This document shows, piece after piece, positions 20,432 through 27,758 of a stretch of 28,780 nucleotides of DNA; the stretch's first letter is position 1; each line of letters opens with the position of its first letter. Made by a program: the position numbers and the translations under genes. The stretch is from a virus. The stretch spans positions 1 through 28,780 of IMG/VR virus record IMGVR_UViG_3300043448_001059; one strand, written 5' to 3'. The notes beneath the pieces were generated by a model. The model searched no databases. It was not told the DNA's origin and worked only from the letters and a program-made list of their open reading frames with translations.

Positions 20432-22827
20432 ACAGTAACGCCTTGATTTTTAAATACCAGATATTTATCGTTGCCATACCCGCTTATACTATCAATAATA
20501 TATCTATCAACCACATAGTCTAAATCATTGAAATTAAAATTTGTAGTGGCCATGTAATTTTTTATGTTTAAAATGATTTCTTGACTCATATTAGGTTTAC
20601 AATAACACAAGGGCATGGCTAGTACAAAGCCTAATTCTTCTTTATTACTTTGAAAACTGGTCATCCATAATGGCAAATAATTTCTTTCGCTGGCTATACT
20701 TTTGCCATTGATAAGTTCATGATATCGTATTCTTCTACGCCAATTAGTAATTGTATTTGGATATCTCTTACTGGACTGCGGATCACTGGCCAATAAGTTA
20801 GTACGATCTATGGTTATGTTTTCTAATGGTCTAGCAGACATTATTTCTCTTTTCTTTACAAAGCTATATTGATCCTGTGCCTTCCATAGATAGTTACTGG
20901 CATCTGCTGTAATTACTGTGTTAACTTTACTGAATTTTTTTGTTTCTAAAGGAAGATGTTGATCTTTCTTATCTAGTGGATCAATAATATCAACATATAT
21001 TATTTCATACACAGTGTTATTGGTGCCTGGAACTGTGGCTCTAGCAGTTTTTATATCACCAAATAAAAATCGTTTTCTCTGATGATTGAGACCAATGATA
21101 CTGATATATTCACCAACATCAACAGTTTCTATACCAGCATAGACCAGTATACGCATGTCAGTCTTTAGACCAAAATTAGGATCAGTTATACGGTATATAT
21201 TTTTTTGTGGGAACACATTTTCATTTAAAATAAAATCTTTAAATAATTTTCTTTTACCTATACTCATATAACTGGTAGTGTATATGTTACTATAGAGCCT
21301 ATCATTAGGTGTGTTTATATCTAAAATAAATTCTCTATCTATAGCACTATAGTTTAATTGGTCATAGGCTCTAACAACAAATCTATAACTCTTATCTATA
21401 GTAGTTTCACCACCATCTAAGGTTTGATTACTAATACGTTCACCAAGTTCTATATCATAAAAAGTTGTTATACCTGGATTATTTTGGCTAGTATATTGCT
21501 GTACTTTACCAACTATCTCACCCTCATCCATTAAGTTAAGACCTGGAGGTAATTGACCTTCCATAATTTGATATCTAATTACAGAATTATCTAAAGTGCT
21601 AGATGCTTGTATTTTTAGAGTACTGGTGTAATTAGCATCAATTGTGCCTAGGTTGTTGGGGCTAATCCATTTTAATGTACTATCAATCTGTCCCAGTATT
21701 GTAATACTAAAGGTTCTAGGCACCGGAGCTGTTTCATTATCATTACCAAATCTTGTTACTGTAACAGTAAAGTGATAGGTTTTAGTGAACTCTGGCTGAT
21801 AAGGTAATAGGCCAAATAGTTCACCACTCTTTATATCTAATTTTAGACCAGGAGGAAGTACACTAGCAGTTTGATCTGGATTCAGTGGATTTAAATAGTA
21901 TTGTACTGGTCCAATGTCCACAGTATTATAAATGTCTAGTTTAATTATTTGATAGTTATTACACCTAACTGTGCCTAAATTAGGAGGTGTGCGCCAAATA
22001 GGAGTTTTCAAACTACTACTGCTGGCTAGATATGATCCAGTACCTACTCTTAGTATTGTATTATCTGCTCTGAGATAGTCCTCACCAACAACGTATATTC
22101 TAAACTTTTTTCTTATTATTGTGTCGCCATCTGTTATAGTCACTATGAATTCATAATTTCTATTAAGTTTTCTAAGTCCTTTAGTTGGAGCACTGTAATC
22201 AAAGGTTATACTATCAAATCCAAAGCTATCAAATCCATTATCGGATACTAGTCCATAGTCAAAGGCCACAGCATCATAACCTTGACTGTCATAATTACCA
22301 TTTTGTTCATTTAATTTTATAGCTAGTAAAGGATCTATAAAGCCACTAATGCGTCCACTGTCACTTAGTGTAGTGCCTGGAGGTAATAGGCCATCACCAC
22401 TGGCTATGAAAAATCTTAATCTTTGTCCTGCTGCTGTATCAGTGTCAGTTACTTCTAGTTGAAAGTCGATAGGAGTTGAATCAAGAACAAAATAAGTTTC
22501 GTTAGGTCCCACTGGCAATAATCCAGGATTAGTAAGAACTATCGGTTCATCACTGCCATTAATGGTTATTCTCAATGTGCGATCGGCTATTTCACTATCT
22601 TTTTCAGCACGTATACAAAAATTAAAAGTAGTAGGTCTTACTACTTCTAGAGGGGTTCCTAATATTTGATTATTTTTTAACCTAATTCCTGGAGGCAGTT
22701 GTCCACTTATTATGCTATACTTTACATTAGGTATATTTGAAACAACAGGTAAAGAAACATTTACAGATGATCTTTCTTCAAAAGTTCCTAAACTATGACC
22801 AGATTTTACGCTCCAAATATCTAACAT
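20428..22827 (-). CDS. Large virion surface protein with putative Ig-like (He_PIG) repeats
   Basis: The product is 799 residues. At least four repeats of the He_PIG/putative-Ig type are visible, each with a xLPPGxxL turn followed by G-x-I-x-G: LPPG at 44-47, 148-151, 324-327 and 426-429 (e.g. ISGQLPPGIRLKNNQILGTP at 40-59). Such domains act as cell-surface or fibre adhesion units. A two-copy motif, DSQGYDAVAFDY (180-191) and DSFGFDSITFDY (200-211), is inserted in the second unit. Residues 500-799 are different: mixed strands, NWRRRIRYHELINGKSIASE and a C-terminal domain. ATG 22827 has GGGAG and a perfect TATAAATA upstream. Likely a tail or baseplate-attached fibre. Confidence 0.78.
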   Translation of the reverse strand: MLDIWSVKSGHSLGTFEERSSVNVSLPVVSNIPNVKYSIISGQLPPGIRLKNNQILGTPLEVVRPTTFNFCIRAEKDSEIADRTLRITINGSDEPIVLTNPGLLPVGPNETYFVLDSTPIDFQLEVTDTDTAAGQRLRFFIASGDGLLPPGTTLSDSGRISGFIDPLLAIKLNEQNGNYDSQGYDAVAFDYGLVSDNGFDSFGFDSITFDYSAPTKGLRKLNRNYEFIVTITDGDTIIRKKFRIYVVGEDYLRADNTILRVGTGSYLASSSSLKTPIWRTPPNLGTVRCNNYQIIKLDIYNTVDIGPVQYYLNPLNPDQTASVLPPGLKLDIKSGELFGLLPYQPEFTKTYHFTVTVTRFGNDNETAPVPRTFSITILGQIDSTLKWISPNNLGTIDANYTSTLKIQASSTLDNSVIRYQIMEGQLPPGLNLMDEGEIVGKVQQYTSQNNPGITTFYDIELGERISNQTLDGGETTIDKSYRFVVRAYDQLNYSAIDREFILDINTPNDRLYSNIYTTSYMSIGKRKLFKDFILNENVFPQKNIYRITDPNFGLKTDMRILVYAGIETVDVGEYISIIGLNHQRKRFLFGDIKTARATVPGTNNTVYEIIYVDIIDPLDKKDQHLPLETKKFSKVNTVITADASNYLWKAQDQYSFVKKREIMSARPLENITIDRTNLLASDPQSSKRYPNTITNWRRRIRYHELINGKSIASERNYLPLWMTSFQSNKEELGFVLAMPLCYCKPNMSQEIILNIKNYMATTNFNFNDLDYVVDRYIIDSISGYGNDKYLVFKNQGVTV
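20462..20469 (-). promoter_or_regulatory. T4-type late promoter inside the upstream gene's end
   Basis: The minus strand reads GATAAATA (codons for Asp-Lys-Tyr of the 799-residue protein), 30 bases before ATG 20431. Spacing is slightly longer than at the other sites. Confidence 0.6.
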
Positions 22828-22844
22828 AAGTGCTCCCTATGTTA

Positions 22845-22852
22845 TATTTATA
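22845..22852 (-). promoter_or_regulatory. T4-type late promoter (exact consensus)
   Basis: The minus strand reads TATAAATA, identical to the T4 late consensus, 17 bases before ATG 22827 and just after the glycosyltransferase stop. Confidence 0.8.
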
Positions 22853-22857
22853 GGATT

Positions 22858-23532
22858 TTAGCTGCCTATTTTATCCCTAACACTGGGCATAAACTTATTA
22901 CTTCCGCCATATGGTTGGGCTGTTCCTGGTAATATGTGTAGTTTTAAATCGTTCATTCCTGCTGCTAGAGGAAAGCTAAGTTGATCCCTGCTGCTACTTT
23001 GTACTATAATATCCCACCAATTTAACATAGTAGCCTGTACTCGAGGATTATTTTTGTATATAAAACTGGTCATTTCGTATAGTCCAGCATGAGCAGGCCA
23101 ATTACAGCGACGAAATACGTCATGCATGGAATTTAAATTTTCTACAGTATCAAATTTACTTAATGCTACAATGTGTATTTCTTCATATACGCAATCTCTA
23201 CTGGCATGTTTGAATACACCCATATCACTATCACCAATAAGATTTATAATTTCTTTTGGATCAGTTTGTAATTCACAGTAGTGATCGTGCCAAATATAGT
23301 AGTCATATCCAGGTATCATCATAAAACCAAGTACTTTAGGTAGTTTGGCATTACGCCTTGCTGCGTATACTGGATCTTTACTAAATTCTATTATTGGACG
23401 TTGACGCCATATGTGTACATCGTGTAAACGATCTACATAAGCGTAATAGTCTACACCTTCAAAGCCACCGTTGCTGGGATCACGTAATGTTGAGTTAAGT
23501 CCTGATAAACTAGTTATTACTGCTACTTTCAA
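22858..23532 (-). CDS. DUF616-type glycosyltransferase
   Basis: The product is 224 residues from TTG 23532 with GGAGG six bases upstream. Features of the DUF616 (TOD1/MUCI70-like) glycosyltransferase family: KLPKVLGFMMIPGYDYYIWH (63-82) where the acidic WHDH (81-84) takes the nucleotide-sugar DxD position, DMGVFKHASRDCVYEE (103-118), and SSRDQLSFPLA near 181-191. The family adds sugars to cell-wall or surface glycans. The gene is embedded between fibre genes, so it may glycosylate fibres or host surface polymers. There is no membrane segment. Recognition is by eye; donor and acceptor are unknown. Confidence 0.75.
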   Translation of the reverse strand: MKVAVITSLSGLNSTLRDPSNGGFEGVDYYAYVDRLHDVHIWRQRPIIEFSKDPVYAARRNAKLPKVLGFMMIPGYDYYIWHDHYCELQTDPKEIINLIGDSDMGVFKHASRDCVYEEIHIVALSKFDTVENLNSMHDVFRRCNWPAHAGLYEMTSFIYKNNPRVQATMLNWWDIIVQSSSRDQLSFPLAAGMNDLKLHILPGTAQPYGGSNKFMPSVRDKIGS

Positions 23533-24008
23533 GCATTGCCTCCGTCGATAACTGCTCCATCCTCTAAGTTATATATAGTAGATGAGCTTCCACCATCGAC
23601 GGTTGCGAAAGTTGCGCTGACTGCCCCAGGACGCCAAATATTACCATCATAGACCAAACTTTCTCCTGCTATAGGAGGTTCCTCTATGATTACATCTGCT
23701 AGTGCGTCCAAATTATGATTACTGATATCACTGATTTGTCCTACAAAATTAGTGGCTGTAACTGGACCAGTAACAGTTAAACCAGGAGCATCTAATGTGA
23801 CCAAGCTATCACTGTTAAGATCAAAGCCGTTTAAGTCTAAATCACCACCTAAAGTTGGGTTAGTATCTTCGGCTAGACTACTAGGAATTGAATCCTTTAT
23901 AGTTTGAAAGTTGGCTATTACTTTGGCAAATGCTGTGCGTAGGTCATCACCTGTGCCATCATTAGCATATCCACCTAAATTAATTTGTTGTAGAGTTATT
24001 GTAGGCAT
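23529..24008 (-). CDS. Tail fibre/structural protein with ANDGTGDDLRTA N-terminus
   Basis: The product is 159 residues. The N-terminus LQQINLGGYANDGTGDDLRT followed by AFAKVIANFQTI is a characteristic opening of fibre and baseplate-associated proteins in marine T4-like phages. The middle has NPTLGGDLDLNGFDLNS and VTGPVTATNFVGQISD, the usual triple-beta-helix-like spacer of phage fibres. The C-terminus is Gly/Ser-rich (GGSSSTIYNLEDGAVIDGGNA). Start ATG 24008 lies two bases after the upstream stop; its ribosome site is weak, within a 14-base palindrome. Confidence 0.75.
   Translation of the reverse strand: MPTITLQQINLGGYANDGTGDDLRTAFAKVIANFQTIKDSIPSSLAEDTNPTLGGDLDLNGFDLNSDSLVTLDAPGLTVTGPVTATNFVGQISDISNHNLDALADVIIEEPPIAGESLVYDGNIWRPGAVSATFATVDGGSSSTIYNLEDGAVIDGGNA
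23539..23543 (-). promoter_or_regulatory. Shine-Dalgarno that fixes a TTG start
   Basis: GGAGG on the minus strand is six bases before TTG 23532. An out-of-frame ATG at 23536 lies between them; no in-frame ATG is near. Confidence 0.6.
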
Positions 24009-24009
24009 A

Positions 24010-24023
24010 TTAGGTTAACCTAA
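24010..24023. repeat. 14-bp perfect palindrome at a gene junction
   Basis: TTAGGTTAACCTAA contains the stop codon of the collagen-like gene and the only AGG before the next ATG (24008). It has no T-run and is short for a terminator; in RNA it would have almost no loop. It may be a protein-binding site or chance. Confidence 0.4.
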
Positions 24024-24447
24024 CAAATACAGCACCGCCTGGTTGATAGTACAGTTGTCCTATGGCTACACCATCCAATCCAGCATTTAAATCATCATCG
24101 TAAGGCCCAGGAATAGTTATAGTTGGGGTTGATCCAGTAGCACCTTGTATACCATCAGTTCCTTGGGTTCCGTTTGGTCCTGGGATACCTTGTAAACCAT
24201 CAGCGCCCTGGGCACCCGTAGCGCCCTGGGCACCAGTAGTTCCTTGAGCACCTGATCCAGCTGGGCCAGTAGTTCCTTGAACTCCTTGTATAGCTACGTA
24301 GGTTAATGCCGCCCAAGTGGTTGTTCCGTCACCAATTTTTAATTTACCAGTATCAGTTTCTACTCCCATTTCACCCTGTGCTAGCGTTGGGTTCGCTGTA
24401 GTCCATTCGGTGGCTGTACCACGTCTTAGTTGTATTCTTGATGCCAT
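24010..24447 (-). CDS. Short collagen-like tail fibre protein
   Basis: The product is 145 residues. The N-terminus MASRIQLRRGTATEWTTANP, then LAQGEMGVETDTGKLKIGDG, is the tail-attachment module shared by many phage fibres (RRGT...W...NP.L..GE.G.E.DT...KIGDG). Residues about 50-108 are Gly-x-y collagen-like triplets rich in GTTGAQGATGAQG. The C-terminal 35 residues (DDDLNAGLDGVAIGQLYYQP) form a short capping segment. ATG 24447 has AGAGGAT and a late promoter 19 bases upstream. It would form a thin trimeric fibre. Confidence 0.82.
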   Translation of the reverse strand: MASRIQLRRGTATEWTTANPTLAQGEMGVETDTGKLKIGDGTTTWAALTYVAIQGVQGTTGPAGSGAQGTTGAQGATGAQGADGLQGIPGPNGTQGTDGIQGATGSTPTITIPGPYDDDLNAGLDGVAIGQLYYQPGGAVFVRLT

Positions 24448-24466
24448 TGTGCTATCCTCTATTCTA

Positions 24467-24474
24467 TATTTATC
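24467..24474 (-). promoter_or_regulatory. T4-type late promoter
   Basis: The minus strand reads GATAAATA, 19 bases before ATG 24447 and directly after the stop codon of the large collagen-like gene. Confidence 0.7.
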
Positions 24475-26892
24475 TTAAATTAATCGTTCTATACAGATCA
24501 TATTGTTGAGCCAGCTGGCACCGATCATCATAGTAACACGATACATTCGATTATTGGTCTTATCAAATATATTATATTGTGCGCCATCGCCTTCGGCGTT
24601 AAAACCCCAGCCAAATGCTGAACCAGATCCTGTTGTAGTATAGGCAACATTATTAGCAGAGGCTCCTCCCCCACCACCAGTATAGCCAAACCATCCACTC
24701 ACATTAGCAGTAAAGTTTGTGCTTACCGCACCTATGCTTAATCCACGAGCACCACCAGTTGTGACACCAACTTTTAGATTGTCCATAGTAACATATACAC
24801 CAGCGTCGACAAATGCACTTTTTTTCCACATTAGTTCCCCTGCTATACCAGTAGGCACTTTGGTAAAGTCAATGTGTACGCCTCTATAGTCACCACCATT
24901 TTCAAAAATTCTAAGTCTGTTTTGGTAAGCATCAAAAAATATGCCGCCATTGAGAGTAGCATTTGGAGGTTTGGCCAAGTGTATCTCACCGCCCTCGTCA
25001 GCCGTAGCATTTGTTGATATTAAAATATTACCGCTAAGATCACCAGTAGCAGTAATAGTACCTACTGAGGCCAAGGTCACTGGAGGATTAATCTGTGATA
25101 TTTCCATTTGGGCCCAACCACCTGAAACCTCAATAGTATTTCCTGTTGCTTGGCGTAGTTCATAAGTGGTATTAACACTGGGTGATACTATGGCCTTGGC
25201 CAAGTTAGTTGATCCCACTGCTCCTGGAGCACTGGCAACTTCTCCAAATCCTTCTACACCAATATATGTGCTGTTGGTCACATCGTACCAACGGAATGTG
25301 CCCCAACTACTACTTGAAACAAATCTTCCTATAGTTGCCTGTAGTTTGTATGTGTATCCACCTGAGAGTGTGACCTGTGTATTACTGATCTTGTTGATCA
25401 AACTACCATTACTGTTCAATGTTGTTTGAAAGTTAACAGGTTGATTTAGGCCAACTCCAGTTTGATTAGTATTATTTACTGCGAATAAGTAACTGCCATT
25501 GACCAAGCCTGTGGCTGTTAATCCTTCTATACCAGCATATTCTGTCACTGTAATACTGGCACGATCCTGTTGATCAACAATCAAACCTGAACCTAATGTA
25601 ATACTCCAAGTTGCTGTGCTGGTACTACCCGAAGTATCTATATATTGTATTGTAGGCAATGTAGTATGAACACTTGCTTGATTAAAATAAAAAGTACCAG
25701 TGGCCACAGTAGTGCCATTCTTTTTAAGATACCAGTTCTTAACACTTCCTGTAGCAATATAAGCAGTTACATCTGCTTCAACTAATAACTTACCACCTTG
25801 TCCAGCGTATGAGGCACTCCATTGTGTAACATCCTGTCCAGTATATGAGGCTGTAGGAGCAACGTGATTTAATATAATAGTATGTTCTAATATATTTTCT
25901 CCAACAGCACCTTGAATACCCTGAATGCCTTGATTACCTTGGACACCCTGTGTGCCCTGTATACCTTGACTACCTGTTGTACCTTGACTACCTGTTGTAC
26001 CTTGACTACCTGTTGTACCTTGACTACCTGTTGTACCTTGTATACCCTGTATACCTTGGATACCTTGTTGTCCTTGTGTACCCTGACTACCTGTTGTACC
26101 TTGACTACCTGTTGTACCTTGACTACCTGTTGTACCTGTTGTACCTTGACTACCTGTTGTACCTTGACTACCTGTTGTACCTTGTGTACCCTGTATACCT
26201 TGATTACCTGTTGTACCTGTACTACCTGTTGTACCCTGTGTACCCTGTATACCTTGTTGTCCATCTACTCCTATAACACCATCTTCGCCCTTAATACCCT
26301 GTATACCTTGACTTCCATCTACTCCTATACTACCATCTTCGCCCTTAATACCTTGTGTGCCTTGTTGTCCATCTGCGCCAATATAACCAGCAGATCCTTG
26401 AATCCCTGTACTACCCTGTATTCCCTGCTCACCTTGAATACCTTGACGACCCTGTATGCCTTGATATCCTTGAGCAGCAGCCTCACCATCTAATCCTTGT
26501 AGGCCCTGTAGGCCCTGTCCAGCAAATGATCCAGTAAGTCCTTGTATGCCCTGCTCACCTTGAATACCCTGCGTACCTTGACTTGCCTGCGTACCTTGAA
26601 TACCCTGCGTACCTTGCGTACCTTGTACACCCTGCGTACCTTGTAGGCCTTGTGTACCCTGTTGTCCTTGAATACCTTGACTTGCCTGTGTACCTTGGAT
26701 ACCTTGATGGCCTTGTATGCCCTGTAGGCCATCTTCACCAATGTATCCGCCTAGGCCTTGGGCTCCTTGTATGCCCTGTAGGCCACGTTCTGCTGCTTCT
26801 ACTGTAAGATTAGGCGCACTGGCAGTATCTACTTCTATGACCTGTGGGGGAGTAGATTCTACAACGATCTCAATAACACTACCAGTTGTCAT
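24475..26892 (-). CDS. Large collagen-like tail fibre protein
   Basis: The product is 805 residues. After a 36-residue head (MTTGSVIEIVVESTPPQVIE) comes a collagen-like region of about 295 residues (37-330) made of Gly-x-Gln triplets such as GIQGTQG, with GTTGSQGTTGSQ in its last part. Residues 330-620 are beta-rich (HTIILNHVAPTASYTG, then KLLVEADVTAYIATGSVKNW) with C1q/TNF-like character, and the C-terminus has GDLSGNILISTNA and a Gly-rich YTGGGGGASANN before a final strand domain. It forms a trimeric fibre with a distal receptor-binding knob by analogy. ATG 26892 overlaps the previous TGA. The tandem DNA repeats are described separately. Confidence 0.82.
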   Translation of the reverse strand: MTTGSVIEIVVESTPPQVIEVDTASAPNLTVEAAERGLQGIQGAQGLGGYIGEDGLQGIQGHQGIQGTQASQGIQGQQGTQGLQGTQGVQGTQGTQGIQGTQASQGTQGIQGEQGIQGLTGSFAGQGLQGLQGLDGEAAAQGYQGIQGRQGIQGEQGIQGSTGIQGSAGYIGADGQQGTQGIKGEDGSIGVDGSQGIQGIKGEDGVIGVDGQQGIQGTQGTTGSTGTTGNQGIQGTQGTTGSQGTTGSQGTTGTTGSQGTTGSQGTTGSQGTQGQQGIQGIQGIQGTTGSQGTTGSQGTTGSQGTTGSQGIQGTQGVQGNQGIQGIQGAVGENILEHTIILNHVAPTASYTGQDVTQWSASYAGQGGKLLVEADVTAYIATGSVKNWYLKKNGTTVATGTFYFNQASVHTTLPTIQYIDTSGSTSTATWSITLGSGLIVDQQDRASITVTEYAGIEGLTATGLVNGSYLFAVNNTNQTGVGLNQPVNFQTTLNSNGSLINKISNTQVTLSGGYTYKLQATIGRFVSSSSWGTFRWYDVTNSTYIGVEGFGEVASAPGAVGSTNLAKAIVSPSVNTTYELRQATGNTIEVSGGWAQMEISQINPPVTLASVGTITATGDLSGNILISTNATADEGGEIHLAKPPNATLNGGIFFDAYQNRLRIFENGGDYRGVHIDFTKVPTGIAGELMWKKSAFVDAGVYVTMDNLKVGVTTGGARGLSIGAVSTNFTANVSGWFGYTGGGGGASANNVAYTTTGSGSAFGWGFNAEGDGAQYNIFDKTNNRMYRVTMMIGASWLNNMICIERLI
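25963..26178. repeat. Perfect 18-bp tandem repeats in the collagen-like gene
   Basis: The plus-strand unit ACCTTGACTACCTGTTGT occurs four times end to end at 25963-26034, twice at 26098-26133 and twice at 26143-26178, the last two blocks separated by a 9-base half-unit. Between blocks are degenerate triplet codons. Each unit encodes six residues (TTGSQG) of the fibre, so length changes by slippage would stay in frame in steps of 6 residues (or 3). Confidence 0.85.
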
Positions 26893-27221
26893 CTTGTAAT
26901 ATCTTCTAATACTGTAACTATCATTGTTTTGCTAGACCTAACTTCTCCTGTAGTAGTAAAAGTAAGTTGGAGGTCTGTTTCGTGTGCGCCTGGCTCAACT
27001 AATTCTGTAACACTGGCTGGAAACGTAGCAGTAACTTTGCCTAATGGTCCATCAATAACAATGCCATCTGATGTATCCACTTCGGCCAGTAATGTCCCTA
27101 CCTTACGTTTACGTATCTGCATCTTGGCAGTACAGTCTGTAAGATCAATAGGAGTATTACCATTTTTCCAAGTAAAGGAAAAAGTCCAAGTATCGCCACG
27201 TTTTACAGGAGTTAGGTTCAT
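26889..27221 (-). CDS. Small beta-rich tail/baseplate-like protein
   Basis: The product is 110 residues from ATG 27221, preceded by GGAAAT; TTG 27239 was rejected because it lacks a ribosome site. The sequence alternates strands: VKRGDTWTFSFTWKNG, LTDCTAKMQIRKRK, VTATFPASVTEL, HETDLQLTFTTTGEV. This resembles the N-terminal domains of baseplate upper or receptor-binding protein partners (BppU-like) of tailed phages. It sits immediately before the collagen-like fibre with ATGA overlap, so it may anchor that fibre to the baseplate. Family assignment is tentative. Confidence 0.68.
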   Translation of the reverse strand: MNLTPVKRGDTWTFSFTWKNGNTPIDLTDCTAKMQIRKRKVGTLLAEVDTSDGIVIDGPLGKVTATFPASVTELVEPGAHETDLQLTFTTTGEVRSSKTMIVTVLEDITR

Positions 27222-27282
27222 TTTATTTCCAAATTTCAAACTGTAGGTTCAAACTAATACCAGAGGCTGCTGTTTTATCATA

Positions 27283-27747
27283 TCACCAAGTATCACCACT
27301 CCAAGCCACACGCTTCCAAATATTAACTGTTGCTGGTTCTGTAGCAGCATAATATATAGTAGCACCTGTGGCAAAAGTTATAGCGGGACTATAGAATATA
27401 ATATACCAAGTAGCCTGAGGAGTAACAGAACTTACAGTAGCAACAGTGGTTCCATTACTGATTTTCCATCCTACCTGAGGTGGTGTTGCTAGAGTAATAG
27501 CAAGGCCATTGCTTACTCCGTCTCCACCTGATATATCAATTGGAGCAGAATAATCCCATACTGGAGCACCATAGGTCTGTGTACAATAATAGATGTGTGT
27601 GCTGCTAAATGCTATGTCACCTTGTAGATTACCGCTAGCACCTTGACTAGTTGTAGGTACAGTTACTACACGACCACCAGTCCAGGCTGTGCTCTGAACT
27701 GTTGAGTCTGAGAATGTAATACCTTCTTCTATTCTAAAATTTGCCAT
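27283..27747 (-). CDS. Small tail fibre-associated protein
   Basis: The product is 154 residues. The N-terminus MANFRIEEGITFSDSTVQST is a fibre-type module (a residue run like I..GITFSD.T.Q.TA), followed by YYCTQTYGAPVWDYS and beta-rich, Ser/Thr/Gly-rich repeats to a C-terminal WKRVAWSGDTW. It has no enzyme motif. ATG 27747 has AGAGAAGA upstream. The 61 bases between its stop and the next gene (27222-27282) show nothing notable. Confidence 0.7.
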   Translation of the reverse strand: MANFRIEEGITFSDSTVQSTAWTGGRVVTVPTTSQGASGNLQGDIAFSSTHIYYCTQTYGAPVWDYSAPIDISGGDGVSNGLAITLATPPQVGWKISNGTTVATVSSVTPQATWYIIFYSPAITFATGATIYYAATEPATVNIWKRVAWSGDTW

Positions 27748-27758
27748 ATTCTTCTCTT

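Noticed and set aside
25963-26178. CRISPR-like regular repeats
   Set aside because: The 18-bp units are contiguous with no spacers and are read in frame as collagen-like triplets.
25912-26493. Long plus-strand open frame of Thr-Cys-Leu repeats
   Set aside because: It is the antisense of the collagen-like Gly-x-Gln repeats; stop codons are absent in several frames because the DNA is repetitive. It has no ribosome site and a nonsensical composition.
27222-27239. TTG 27239 as start of the beta-rich tail protein
   Set aside because: ATG 27221 has GGAAAT at proper spacing; the TTG has none.
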